Shown: positions 34,131-43,716, numbered from the stretch's first letter. The stretch is DNA of 64,000 nucleotides from Oscillospiraceae bacterium (GCA_902778665.1 CACYYN010000018.1:23231-87230), one strand, 5' to 3'. Translations and numbers: made by a program. Notes: generated by a model not told the origin, from the sequence alone.

Positions 34131-35027
34131 TCAGAACCTCATTTCTCGTTTTCGTAGGATGATTCTTGTAATCAAAGAGATAACCAGTATAATGATAAAC
34201 ATCGTTACTGAGATAGATGAACCAAAACCTAAAGATGTTTCGCCAAAATAGGTTCCACCGAACGCATAGCGGTAAAAAACCATATTTACAAAATCTATGC
34301 TGTTATTTACACCGCCCTGTACGCCCCCTAACATGAAAGGAATATCAAACATTGTAAGAGCATAAATGGTTGAGAGTGTAATAACTGTTGAGATTGAAGA
34401 TTGTAGCTGTGGGAATACCACATAAAAAAACTTTTGATGCTCATTACATCCATCTATTATTGATGCTTCAAGAATCGATTCATCTATTTCTTTCATATTG
34501 GCATTAAATATCATCATACCATTTCCAATACACGCCCATATCACAACAATTACAAACAGCTTGAAGCTCAAATCGGGATTTCCAAGCCATGCGCTTTTTG
34601 AGAACCCAAGCTTCTCTAAAATAGAATTCAACAATCCGATATTTGGATGAAAAACCATTAATGCGAAAAATCCAACTATTGATGTTGAAATTACATAAGG
34701 TAAAAAAAGCATGAATTGAATATACCGATGCCCCCTTATTCTTATGAACAATATATACGCAAAAAAGATCTGCAAAGGGGTAATAATCAGCAAAACACAG
34801 ATGAGATATTTGATATTATTTCCCAAAGCATTAAAGAATATTCTTGACATTCTTCCGCCACCAAGCAACTTTTGAAAATTGGCAAAACCGACAAACTTCA
34901 TTGGTCCTATTCCGTTCCATTCAAAAAAGCTGTAATACATGGCAAAAATAATGGGAATAATCATAAATAGCGTATATAAAATAAAACCTGGCGTAATAAA
35001 TCCTAAGTATGCCCTGTTCTTTTTCAT
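34131..35027 (-). CDS. Carbohydrate ABC transporter permease (CUT1, MalF type)
   Basis: A 298-residue permease with six membrane helices and the EAA loop EASIIDGCNEHQKFFYVVFPQL. The reading frame continues nine codons upstream. I chose the Met at 35027 because AAAGGAG lies about nine bases before it and because the upstream extension contains the intercistronic hairpin. It is the partner of the MalG-type permease next to it. Confidence 0.9.
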   Translation of the reverse strand: MKKNRAYLGFITPGFILYTLFMIIPIIFAMYYSFFEWNGIGPMKFVGFANFQKLLGGGRMSRIFFNALGNNIKYLICVLLIITPLQIFFAYILFIRIRGHRYIQFMLFLPYVISTSIVGFFALMVFHPNIGLLNSILEKLGFSKSAWLGNPDLSFKLFVIVVIWACIGNGMMIFNANMKEIDESILEASIIDGCNEHQKFFYVVFPQLQSSISTVITLSTIYALTMFDIPFMLGGVQGGVNNSIDFVNMVFYRYAFGGTYFGETSLGFGSSISVTMFIIILVISLITRIILRKREMRF

Positions 35028-35051
35028 TGATGATGTCTCCTTTATGGGAAA

Positions 35052-35077
35052 CACCGGAAAGCAACTGCTTTCCGGTG
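35052..35077 (-). other. Intercistronic hairpin between binding-protein and permease genes
   Basis: A perfect eleven-base-pair stem (CACCGGAAAGC with GCTTTCCGGTG, four-base loop) has no T-run. It is probably an mRNA-stabilising or partially terminating element that keeps binding-protein mRNA abundant. Confidence 0.65.
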
Positions 35078-35101
35078 CCTTGAAAACTAATATAGCTCTG
35101 C

Positions 35102-36322
35102 TTACTTCTCCATCTCCTGAAGCTCATTTAAGAAATCTTCAACGCTGATTCCGCCAGAGAAGACCTTTGCCTGATCCTCTTCCCAAACCTGACCAGGAGC
35201 CTCTCCTTCCGCTGCCTGTGCTACAAGGATATTGTACCAGCTCTCTGTCATAATATCAAACTTTGATACATCATTTACAACCGGATCAGCCGTTTCGATT
35301 TCACTAATGCACGGAATTACATTCAGAGTATTTACCCAGATAGATTGACCTTCAAGGCTTGCGAAGAAATTGACGAATGCCAGTGCTGCCTCTTCATTTG
35401 CTGTAGTGGCATTCACTGAGAAGCCATTAGCTGAAGTTCCTACAAACGGAACAACACCGTCTGAAGTAGGGATCTGAAATGCTCCATAATTCAAGTCAGG
35501 ATTATTGGCATTGATTGTCGCAATATTCCATGTTCCGTCAATTACCATAGCTGCCTCGCCTTTTGAAAATGCGAGGATAGCTCCGGAACCATCTACACCA
35601 GTATAGCCAACGCCATAATATCCGGCTTCACCCCATTCGACCATTTTCTTCATTGCGGAAACAACTCGTTCATCATTTATTGCAACTGTGTTTCCTGCGA
35701 CGTACTCCTCCAAATAATCCAATCCGGTTGCTGCAAGAACCGGTTCAAAGAAGAACAGGCATTCCCATGGATCCATAGCTCCGAAAGAAACAGGAATATA
35801 ACCTGCATCTTTGATTATCGGCAAAATTGCTTCAAACTCCTCAAATGTTTTCGGGATACTAAGTCCGAGTTCATTGAAGATATCCTTATTGTAAAATACT
35901 GCACGTCCATCTACAGACGCTGTCGGGCTGGAATAAACTTTCCCGTCAACTGTTGCTATCTTCATAGTAGTATCTGAGAAAATAGAATGATCCAGCTTGT
36001 CAGTCAAATCCATCAACAGCCCCTGCTGAGCGTAAGCAGGCATATTCGTGGTAGCGGTTCCATTTGTCCAGAACAGATCCGGCGCCTCTCCTGCCTGAAA
36101 TGCTGTTGCAAGAAGATTATAATACTGATCCGATGTCTTCACCTGGAAATCGACACTAACATCAGGATATTTCTCCTGGAATGCGGCAATCACCGCTTTA
36201 CCTGCTTCCTCAAACTGCGATGTGTGTTCCCAGATAACTAATTTCCCGCTTGGTTCTGCATACGCAAATGGCGACAGTGCAAGAACCAGTACCAAGGCAA
36301 GTGCTATCCATGCTTTTTTCAT
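35102..36322 (-). CDS. Carbohydrate ABC transporter substrate-binding protein (CUT1)
   Basis: A 406-residue extracytoplasmic binding protein of the maltose-binding type. The signal peptide (hydrophobic 5-20) ends in PFAYAEP, so signal peptidase I is expected and no lipobox Cys is present. Typical elements are LVIWEHTSQF, VIAAFQEKYPDV, APDLFWTNGTATT and the late AALAFVNFFASLEGQ. It is the first gene of the leftward operon and has a near-consensus promoter. A clear paralogue is encoded at 42305 in the divergent regulatory operon and shares several of these segments. Confidence 0.92.
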   Translation of the reverse strand: MKKAWIALALVLVLALSPFAYAEPSGKLVIWEHTSQFEEAGKAVIAAFQEKYPDVSVDFQVKTSDQYYNLLATAFQAGEAPDLFWTNGTATTNMPAYAQQGLLMDLTDKLDHSIFSDTTMKIATVDGKVYSSPTASVDGRAVFYNKDIFNELGLSIPKTFEEFEAILPIIKDAGYIPVSFGAMDPWECLFFFEPVLAATGLDYLEEYVAGNTVAINDERVVSAMKKMVEWGEAGYYGVGYTGVDGSGAILAFSKGEAAMVIDGTWNIATINANNPDLNYGAFQIPTSDGVVPFVGTSANGFSVNATTANEEAALAFVNFFASLEGQSIWVNTLNVIPCISEIETADPVVNDVSKFDIMTESWYNILVAQAAEGEAPGQVWEEDQAKVFSGGISVEDFLNELQEMEK

Positions 36323-36638
36323 GATATTTCCTCCGTATCAATATTTTTCTAGCCTTTTCAGGCTGAATTGTCTATATTATATTCAGAGGAATAATACTTT
36401 TCAATTGACGAACTTATCTCAATTATTCACAATTATCAGTTATCAGCTTATTTGAAATTCAAAACAAAAGCTTTTGGTTCAAATTATTAAATTATCTTGC
36501 CTGTCTGTTTTCCTTTCTCTTCTCACTTCATCCTGGTTTATTTATTATTTTCCACCTTCTCTTTACAATTTTGCATGGCTCTTAATTCTTTCTGGTGATA
36601 AAATAATATTGATTTATTGTATCTTGAGAGGAATCGCT
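36323..36638. other. Divergent intergenic region between the transporter and rhamnosidase operons
   Basis: A 316-base A+T-rich region. It holds the leftward promoter at 36376-36404. The rightward gene lacks a convincing promoter by eye, which fits activation by the AraC-type response regulator encoded downstream. No repeat or RNA structure stands out. Confidence 0.4.
36376..36404 (-). promoter_or_regulatory. Promoter of the CUT1 transporter operon
   Basis: On the minus strand: TTGAAA, a 17-base spacer, then TATAAT, 54 bases before the binding-protein start codon. Confidence 0.65.
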
Positions 36639-39053
36639 ATGTATGGTTATATGAGAAAATACCCCAACCAGATTCCGTGGATTTCCGGAGAAGGTGCGCA
36701 GCTCGGCGATGCCTGGTGGATTTGTGTTCCATCAAAAGAGTATCATCGATTACAGAGATATGATCGCAAGCAGATCGAAGATGCTTTTTTTGTTCTGTCA
36801 CTTACAATTTCAAACATTCCTTCGGAGGCAATTGTCCATGTTAGTGCTGTGAATCGTTATAGATTATATGTCAATGGAAAACCTGTTTCCTTTGGTCCGA
36901 GAAAAGGAGATATATACAGCTATTATTATGAAACACTGGATATATCTCCCTTTCTGACGCATGGTTCAAATGTTATTGCCGCCTATGTTGTATCTGTCTC
37001 TTCTAGAGCGATGCAGATCGGACAGAACAAGACTATGTCTTCCGGTTCTATTATTTCCGGATTGGAAGCAACAGGATTCATTCTGGAAGGAACAATAGAC
37101 AATATCAGTATCAGTACCGGGATAGCAGACTGGAAGGTCCGCCTGGACGAGTCAAAACAGCACCATCACTTTGCTTTTAATGATGCACACGGATCATTTG
37201 AAAACGTAGATGCTCTCAAAATTCCCTGGGGATGGAATGAGTCGCCTTTTATATCAAAAGATTGGATATCTGCTGAAAAGCTGTTTCGTCCCGGATGCAA
37301 TTACTATGGTCAGATTCGTGCTTTACCACTGATTTCTCGTCCATTCGCTCAGATGGAAGAAACACCAATTAATTTTCTTCGTCAGCTACGGGGTAGGTCT
37401 GACTCTATCATCAATTTTGACGACAATGGTTTAGCCCATATTCCTCCAAATACCCATGCTTCATGCATTCTTGATGCCGGTGTTCATACTACTGCTTTTC
37501 TTTCCACGACATGGGAAGGTTCCGGTGCTGCTATCCGTTTTACTTACTCAGAATCGATGTGGCTGCAAGATGATTCCGGAAGATATTACAAAGCATGTAG
37601 AGATGATATCAACGGTTTTGTTATTGGCTCTTTCGATCTTATAAAAACAAGTAATGCTGGCGTATATGAGCCCTTCTGGTTTCGTACTTTTCGTTTCATT
37701 TCTGTAGATGTAACAACTGCCGAGAATTCACTGACACTCCAGTTGCCGAAAATGCGGCGAACTGGTTATCCTCTAAATATCAGAACACATATATACTCTT
37801 CAAATAAAGACATTATGTGGCTTTGGGAGACGTCCCTGCGGACGCTGAAAAACTGTATGCACGAAACATTTGAAGACTGTCCCTATTATGAGCAGTACCA
37901 ATATGTTATGGATTCGAAACTGGGGATGGATTTTGTCTACGCCATTTCCGATGATCTAAAGTTCCCATCAGCAACGTTATGGGATTTTCATAGTTCTCTC
38001 AGACCTGACGGAATGATTTCCTGCAGCTATCCATCAAACGAAACGCAAATCATTCCCGGATTTTCTTTACAATTTATCTGGATGGTAGAGCGCTATTATC
38101 ATCACACTGCAGATAAAGCTGTAGTCGTTTTCTACCGGCCAACCATTGACGCAATCCTGAATTATTTTGACCGCCACATAGGAGATACAGGTTTATGTGA
38201 AGGGCTTGGTTACTGGGAGTTTGCAGACTGGTCAAAAGAATGGAATGCCTGTCATGGTCGCCCCGATGCCATACAACACGGGCCTTCCACTATTTTTAAC
38301 CTGATGTATGCCTGGTCTCTTCAGCTTGCTGCACGATTGATGGCAGAAACAGGAAGAGATGGGCTTTCTGAAGAATACAACTGCCGTGCCCAGAACATTT
38401 TAACCCGGATTGACAGTCTTTGCTGGTCGGATAAGCATCAGATGCTGATGGAAGCGCCTTCCTTTAATGAGTTTTCCCAACATGCACAGATACTTGGCGT
38501 ATTAACCGGTCTTCTATCGGGTAAAAGAGGCTATAATGCTCTGAACAATATGCTCTCAGATAAATCCACAATCAGCTGCTCTCTGCCATGGCAGTATTAT
38601 CTGTTCAGAGCACTGGAGCGTTTTGGCATGTATAAAGAAATGCGTCAACGATTGGACGATTTTACGAAATTACAGGATTTCAATTTCACGACAATGCCGG
38701 AGTGGGGTTTTGAAGGATCACGGAGTGATTGCCACGCTTGGAGTGCTGTTCCATTATACGAAATCACAGCCACTATTCTTGGAGTCCGACCGGCAGAAGA
38801 TGGTTGGAATAAAATACTCGTTCAGCCTAATCTTTTGGGGTATTCAGATTGCAAGGGAGATGTAATTACACCGCACGGTGTTGTTCATATTGAGATCACT
38901 GCCACCGATTATTCGACTACTCTGAAACTTCAAACTCCTCACGAGACAATAGTTGTAATGCCGGATGCAAGACGCTATGTTCTGCAAGCCGGGTCATATT
39001 ACCTTCGCGCTGAAAACAATGAAGGATTCTTCGGAGGAACAATAGCAGAATAG
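36639..39053 (+). CDS. Alpha-L-rhamnosidase-like glycoside hydrolase (GH78 type)
   Basis: An 804-residue intracellular glycosidase predicted to release terminal rhamnose from imported glycans or glycosides. N-terminal beta-sandwich domains (about 1-380, with RLYVNGKPVSFGPRKGD) precede the (alpha/alpha)6 barrel. There the segment CMHETFEDCPYYEQYQYVMD corresponds to the acidic DCP...E active-site region of GH78. GLGYWEFADWSKEWN and FEGSRSDCHAWSAVPLYEI follow, and a C-terminal beta domain ends the protein. There is no signal peptide. The frame runs 55 codons further upstream into hydrophobic non-homologous sequence, so I took the Met at 36639, which has GAGAGG seven bases upstream. It heads the operon with the YesMN-type system. 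Confidence 0.85.
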   Translation: MYGYMRKYPNQIPWISGEGAQLGDAWWICVPSKEYHRLQRYDRKQIEDAFFVLSLTISNIPSEAIVHVSAVNRYRLYVNGKPVSFGPRKGDIYSYYYETLDISPFLTHGSNVIAAYVVSVSSRAMQIGQNKTMSSGSIISGLEATGFILEGTIDNISISTGIADWKVRLDESKQHHHFAFNDAHGSFENVDALKIPWGWNESPFISKDWISAEKLFRPGCNYYGQIRALPLISRPFAQMEETPINFLRQLRGRSDSIINFDDNGLAHIPPNTHASCILDAGVHTTAFLSTTWEGSGAAIRFTYSESMWLQDDSGRYYKACRDDINGFVIGSFDLIKTSNAGVYEPFWFRTFRFISVDVTTAENSLTLQLPKMRRTGYPLNIRTHIYSSNKDIMWLWETSLRTLKNCMHETFEDCPYYEQYQYVMDSKLGMDFVYAISDDLKFPSATLWDFHSSLRPDGMISCSYPSNETQIIPGFSLQFIWMVERYYHHTADKAVVVFYRPTIDAILNYFDRHIGDTGLCEGLGYWEFADWSKEWNACHGRPDAIQHGPSTIFNLMYAWSLQLAARLMAETGRDGLSEEYNCRAQNILTRIDSLCWSDKHQMLMEAPSFNEFSQHAQILGVLTGLLSGKRGYNALNNMLSDKSTISCSLPWQYYLFRALERFGMYKEMRQRLDDFTKLQDFNFTTMPEWGFEGSRSDCHAWSAVPLYEITATILGVRPAEDGWNKILVQPNLLGYSDCKGDVITPHGVVHIEITATDYSTTLKLQTPHETIVVMPDARRYVLQAGSYYLRAENNEGFFGGTIAE

Positions 39054-39092
39054 AAATCCAAACGGGCATGCGTATGTGGAGAGAAACAGACC

Positions 39093-40841
39093 ATGGAACA
39101 GATAAAAAGAATTATTATCCCCCACAGCACGAAAACAAGAATCATTACGATTTTCACTATCCTCGTAATTGTCCCTTTTATTATTCTCTCTATTCTTACT
39201 TTCGCTATGTTAAGCCATTATGCTGTGTCCAATATTCTGGTTGCGACAAAAGGCACCATCTCTATGATCAGCTTTCAAATTTGTTCCTCAATAAAGGACT
39301 ATGAAGAGTTAACAATGTCATTATACTACGACGGAACCGTGGAATTGTTGGGTTCGGAAAGCTCTCCTTCATCGCAGGATGAAGAAAAAATAGAATCTGC
39401 TCTTCAGTCTTATTGCTCCCGCTCAGGTGTCAGGTCTGCATATCTATTTGCAGGGAATTCACATTTCTATAGTGGTGAATACTATCCAGAAATTGAACTG
39501 TTCATTGAATCCCATCGAAACATGATAAAAGAGGAGCATGGGGCTTGTATCTGGTTTCCCACCAACGAGTTACACGGAAATGCCCAGGAAACCAGCTATA
39601 TCCTTGCCAGAACCCTAAACTCAAAAGCCAAGGAAGACGTCGGAATTCTATGTATCATTATAGACGACCGAATGGTGAAAAATGCGTTTAGTCAGATAAA
39701 GTCAGAATATGCGACAAGATATCTGACTACAGAAGACGGAAAAATCATATATTCTTCGGATCTTAATGAGCTCGGAAAATATGTCGATTTCTCCGAAATA
39801 GATCCATCCTCAAAAAGCACTGTTATACAAACCAGAAGATTACTCCAAGGGTACTCTACCCTCATCTCTCAAAAAATCATGAGAACTAACTGGTATTGCA
39901 TAATACTCTTGGACATCAGCTTCTTTCCTCAAAATGCCGCAAAGCTTATTCTCGTTTTCTTAATTATTGTCGTGGTGTATCTTGTGTTCCTGTTGTTCAT
40001 GCTTCAAAAGCTGAATAAGCTGATTTTTTCTCCTCTGACAAAACTAACACAAGCAATGGATGCCTATGCACAGGGGGAGTTGGAAGCGACTCAGCTTTCT
40101 CCTGTTGGTTCCGGAGAGTTTTACAGTATCTCAGAGCATTTTAACAACATGAGTGTTAGAATACAGGAGTTAGTCACTCATTACAGAGAGGAAGAGGATG
40201 AGAAGAATCGGCAAAAAATGAAAGCTCTTACTTCTCAGTTGACTCCTCATTTTATTTACAATGCTTTAAATACTATAAAATGGATGGCTCTTCTGAATCA
40301 TCAGGAAAACATCCAGCACTTAACTGAATCCCTGATCTACATTTTTATGAATGCAGCAAAAGTTGACGATAACAATTATACAGTAGAAGATGAGATTCGT
40401 TTAATTGAAAACTACGCAGTAATCCAAAAAGCCAGATTTATGAATTTTGAATTAATGATCGAATGCGATGAAATAAGCAAAACCTGCATTATTCGTAAGT
40501 TTTTGCTTCAGCCTATCGTCGAAAACTCCATTGTACATGGGATCAGTGCAAGCCAGTCAAAAGTCTGTAGAATAATAGTGAAAATATGGGCAGATGATAA
40601 TCTGAATATCGTCATAGAGGATGATGGAATAGGATTTGATGTTGAAAAATGGAGGGATCTCCCGCAGAAGACAGATGGGCACAGTAACATTGGCATAAAG
40701 AGTATAGAGGAAATAATACTCTTGGAATATGGTACCCATTATGGCATGCAAATCAGCAGTGAACCCGGGAATGGAACTAAAGTAACTTATCTTCTACCTG
40801 TCATAAGAGAGAATAGTGATGATTCGAATAATAATAGTTGA
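39093..40841 (+). CDS. YesM-type sensor histidine kinase
   Basis: A 582-residue membrane kinase of the LytS/YesM class. TM1 is at about residues 14-40 and TM2 at about 286-310, enclosing a large extracytoplasmic sensor. A HAMP segment (FSPLTKLTQAMDAYAQGEL) follows. The kinase core has His386 in LTPHFIYNALNTIKW, and the ATPase domain has ENSIVHGI and EDDGIGFD. It partners with the AraC-type regulator that overlaps its end. In this class the ligand is often a carbohydrate, sometimes detected through a binding protein, which makes the third operon gene at 42305 notable. Confidence 0.92.
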   Translation: MEQIKRIIIPHSTKTRIITIFTILVIVPFIILSILTFAMLSHYAVSNILVATKGTISMISFQICSSIKDYEELTMSLYYDGTVELLGSESSPSSQDEEKIESALQSYCSRSGVRSAYLFAGNSHFYSGEYYPEIELFIESHRNMIKEEHGACIWFPTNELHGNAQETSYILARTLNSKAKEDVGILCIIIDDRMVKNAFSQIKSEYATRYLTTEDGKIIYSSDLNELGKYVDFSEIDPSSKSTVIQTRRLLQGYSTLISQKIMRTNWYCIILLDISFFPQNAAKLILVFLIIVVVYLVFLLFMLQKLNKLIFSPLTKLTQAMDAYAQGELEATQLSPVGSGEFYSISEHFNNMSVRIQELVTHYREEEDEKNRQKMKALTSQLTPHFIYNALNTIKWMALLNHQENIQHLTESLIYIFMNAAKVDDNNYTVEDEIRLIENYAVIQKARFMNFELMIECDEISKTCIIRKFLLQPIVENSIVHGISASQSKVCRIIVKIWADDNLNIVIEDDGIGFDVEKWRDLPQKTDGHSNIGIKSIEEIILLEYGTHYGMQISSEPGNGTKVTYLLPVIRENSDDSNNNS

Positions 40842-42318
40842 TGATGAAGTATTATCCCGTGTAGGGATTCGATCTTTCTTTGATGAAGAAAGAGATATCG
40901 AAGTAGTCAAAACTTTTGGTCTGGCTGCAGAGGCAATCGTTTTTCTTCAGAAAAACAGGGTGGATATTGTCATAACAGATATTGAGATGGCCGACATAAA
41001 CGGCCTTGACTTTATTCAGACTATACGGGAACAGGACTTAGCTGACGGTGTAATCATTGTCAGTTGTCATAGTGATTTCTCTTATGCGCAACGCGCTATA
41101 GAAAACGGCACAAATAGTTATGTTCTGAAGCATAATATATCAAAAGAAGCTCTATTGGAAGAAGTAAGACGTGTATATGCTGCTACCGTTCAGCATGAAG
41201 AATCTGTACATAACAAAGTCTTATACTCAAAAGATAAGATTATTGCTGAAAATTGTGTATACAGACTTGTAGTTATAAAATTTAACTCGTTTGATTCTTC
41301 GCTTGATACACATAACATAGAACGGCCAATGCTTGTTCATCTACTTGAGGAAATTGTCGCGAAATATCGTATTGGTACTCTCTTTGCCCCGTACGCAAAA
41401 GAAATCTTCGCTGTTTTCCAATTAGAAAAATCTTTAAACCAAAAGAAGCGTGATGAGCAGCTAAAAGAGTATCTGCAGATTATTGAGAAAAACATGTCCC
41501 AGTATATAAATGAAAAGCTCATTTTTGGTATCAGCGAAGAGTTTATAAATAAAGACAATATCTCTTTCTATTACCGGCAGGCAATAAAAGCCGTAGATAA
41601 CTGTTTTTATGCTCCTTCGGATAATATGTTTTTTTATGATTCCGGAGAAAAAGATTTTTTAATACCTCATTTTACTTGGAAATCTTTCTTAGATCCAGAT
41701 GGTCTGAAAATAGTTTCCAACGAGCTTAAAGTTGCCTTGGTCTCAGCGACTGCAAACAAATGGGATGTTGTTCAGGTCAAGTCACAGATCATCCAGAATA
41801 TCAGCATTCTTCTATACAAAGTTTCCAATGAATATATGGTGGGAAAACAATTCGAATATGACTGGAACTCTTTGAAAACAATGCCTCTGCTTATCAGTAC
41901 TTCCACGACCGTCGATCAATTAGAAGAAAACGCGCTGAAATTGCTGTCACAACTCTGGAATGAATGTTCGGCAGAATTACATCATGATGAATTATCTGCT
42001 GCCTTTCGGTACATTGATCAACATCTCAAGGATAAGATAACTCTTGACGATCTTACGCTGGCATGTCATATGAGTGCTCCATCATTCTGCAAAAAATTCA
42101 AAGAACGCACTGGACAGACTCCATTTGAATTCATAAACATCTCCAGGATTGAGAAAGCAAAAACCATGTTAAAAAATAAGAATTACTCTCTATGGGACAT
42201 CTCGGAAGCTACAGGATTTGCAAACTCAAATTATATGATTCGTGTATTCAAGAAGGTAACCGGTCAGACTGTCAGTGAATACAGAAATCAGTTAGGAATT
42301 CACGATGGAAAAGAATAA
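40819..42318 (+). CDS. YesN-type response regulator with AraC DNA-binding domain
   Basis: A 499-residue regulator. The receiver domain has IVDDE and phospho-acceptor Asp54 (IVITDIEMADING). A long middle region of unknown fold follows. The C-terminal AraC double helix-turn-helix (about 400-499) has ITLDDLTLACHMSAPSFCKKFKERTG and the signature SEATGFANSNYMIRVFKKVTG. The gene overlaps the kinase gene by 23 bases. Likely targets are the divergent transporter operon and the rhamnosidase promoter. Confidence 0.92.
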   Translation: MIRIIIVDDEVLSRVGIRSFFDEERDIEVVKTFGLAAEAIVFLQKNRVDIVITDIEMADINGLDFIQTIREQDLADGVIIVSCHSDFSYAQRAIENGTNSYVLKHNISKEALLEEVRRVYAATVQHEESVHNKVLYSKDKIIAENCVYRLVVIKFNSFDSSLDTHNIERPMLVHLLEEIVAKYRIGTLFAPYAKEIFAVFQLEKSLNQKKRDEQLKEYLQIIEKNMSQYINEKLIFGISEEFINKDNISFYYRQAIKAVDNCFYAPSDNMFFYDSGEKDFLIPHFTWKSFLDPDGLKIVSNELKVALVSATANKWDVVQVKSQIIQNISILLYKVSNEYMVGKQFEYDWNSLKTMPLLISTSTTVDQLEENALKLLSQLWNECSAELHHDELSAAFRYIDQHLKDKITLDDLTLACHMSAPSFCKKFKERTGQTPFEFINISRIEKAKTMLKNKNYSLWDISEATGFANSNYMIRVFKKVTGQTVSEYRNQLGIHDGKE

Positions 42319-43561
42319 AATGAAGCAAAGATTAATAACAGTTGTTGTCTTGATCCTTCTATCGAGATGCTTTCCATTCGATGCATCCGCTCAGGAGTCT
42401 TCTGCAGTCTCTGGATATATAACAATCTGGGAGCACAACTACAGTTTTAAAGATAGCCTTGAGGCCGTTATCAATGCATTTCAAGACTCTTATCCAAATG
42501 TAGAAGTGGATTATACCATTAAACCATATGGAGATTATGACGATCTTCTAAGGCTATCTATTCAAGCGGGAAGCGGCCCTGATTTATTCTGGACAAATGG
42601 TACAGCAACTACAACTATGCAAGAGCTAGTTGATGCGGGCATATGTTACAATCTCACCGATCTGATTGACTATAGTTTTATCTCTGACAATGCACTCGCT
42701 CTTGGAAGAGTTAATGACAGTGTTTACTCAGTTCCCTGGATGACGATGGATACCCGTATTTGTTATTATAATATAGATATGTTCCTGAAAAACGGCTGGA
42801 AAGTCCCTAAAACATTCGAAGAATTTGAAACTCTTCTTGCCTCAATAAAAGCATCCGGTGTAACACCCATTTCCCTGAGCAGTGATCCCTGGTGTATTCT
42901 ATTCATATACGAACCCGTCTTAGCTGCATGTGCCCCTGAATTCAGTTCTGAATTGCAGAATAATAATGTCAATATAACAGATCAACCGGCAAGAGATGCT
43001 CTTCGTACTCTTCTACAATGGGCAAAGAATGATTATTTTGGTAGCAACTGGCTTTCTATGGTAGACAGTGATGTCCAAAATTACACATTCGCGACAGGTA
43101 AAACGGCTATGACTGTTGCTGGATCCTGGGATGCGGTCATCATCAGCAAGAATAATCCCTCCCTCAATTTTGGCGTTTTCGCTATTCCTGCACATGATGG
43201 TACCTCCGGACTCGTAGGAACTGCTGCAAATGGGTTTTCTGTGAATTCCCATTCGAAAAATCTTGATGCCGCTATCGCCTTTGCTAATTTCTGTGCAGGA
43301 GAAGAAGCCCAGACGATATGGGTACAAAAATTGGGAGCAGTACCAGGAACTGACAAAATAGAGGCCAGCACTGAGGTTGCTAAACAAATAGTTGAGAATG
43401 GTGATGGCAGAGTATTTGAAAGTTGGCAAAATGTTTTAAGCCATCGGTCACCTTCGGGTGAGGCCTTCTCCATTTACGAAAAAGATATACGGAAAGTTTT
43501 TCTTGGCGAAGTCTCTGTTGACGAATTTATGGACTCGATCTCTGCCACAATAACACAATAG
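42305..43561 (+). CDS. Second CUT1-type substrate-binding protein, possible sensor component
   Basis: A 418-residue secreted binding protein paralogous to the one at 35102, sharing ITIWEH, PDLFWTNGTATT, PKTFEEFE and the GTAANGFSVN region. The signal peptide (hydrophobic about 10-20) ends near DASAQ with no lipobox. The gene overlaps the end of the response-regulator gene by 14 bases, so it is translated with the kinase and regulator, not with the permeases. This placement suggests it presents ligand to the YesM kinase. Alternatively it is a second import receptor with different affinity. The start is either 42305 or the Met at 42320. Confidence 0.88.
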   Translation: MEKNKMKQRLITVVVLILLSRCFPFDASAQESSAVSGYITIWEHNYSFKDSLEAVINAFQDSYPNVEVDYTIKPYGDYDDLLRLSIQAGSGPDLFWTNGTATTTMQELVDAGICYNLTDLIDYSFISDNALALGRVNDSVYSVPWMTMDTRICYYNIDMFLKNGWKVPKTFEEFETLLASIKASGVTPISLSSDPWCILFIYEPVLAACAPEFSSELQNNNVNITDQPARDALRTLLQWAKNDYFGSNWLSMVDSDVQNYTFATGKTAMTVAGSWDAVIISKNNPSLNFGVFAIPAHDGTSGLVGTAANGFSVNSHSKNLDAAIAFANFCAGEEAQTIWVQKLGAVPGTDKIEASTEVAKQIVENGDGRVFESWQNVLSHRSPSGEAFSIYEKDIRKVFLGEVSVDEFMDSISATITQ

Positions 43562-43644
43562 CACTAAAGCCAAATATGTATTCAGTCCCCAGCATTCTCA
43601 GCACCATCTTGTTCCCTAATACAGATCATTGTTTTAATCTCATG

Positions 43645-43716
43645 CAGGACAAAAGGACAAAACTCGGATGTACATTTGCTGTACGGAGTTTTGTCCTTTT
43701 TGTCCTTTTGTCCTGC
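43645..43716 (+). repeat. Dispersed palindromic repeat, copy 4 (72 bp)
   Basis: The most regular copy. The arms are built from two (left) or three (right) GGACAAAA-type units, ending in GCAGG/CCTGC, around a TGTACA-type apical stem. It shares orientation with the other copies and lies 83 bases after the binding-protein gene. Confidence 0.88.

Noticed and set aside
21396-43716. The four palindromic repeats as a CRISPR array
   Set aside because: The copies are kilobases apart, nested palindromes of variable centre, with no regular spacers and no cas genes.
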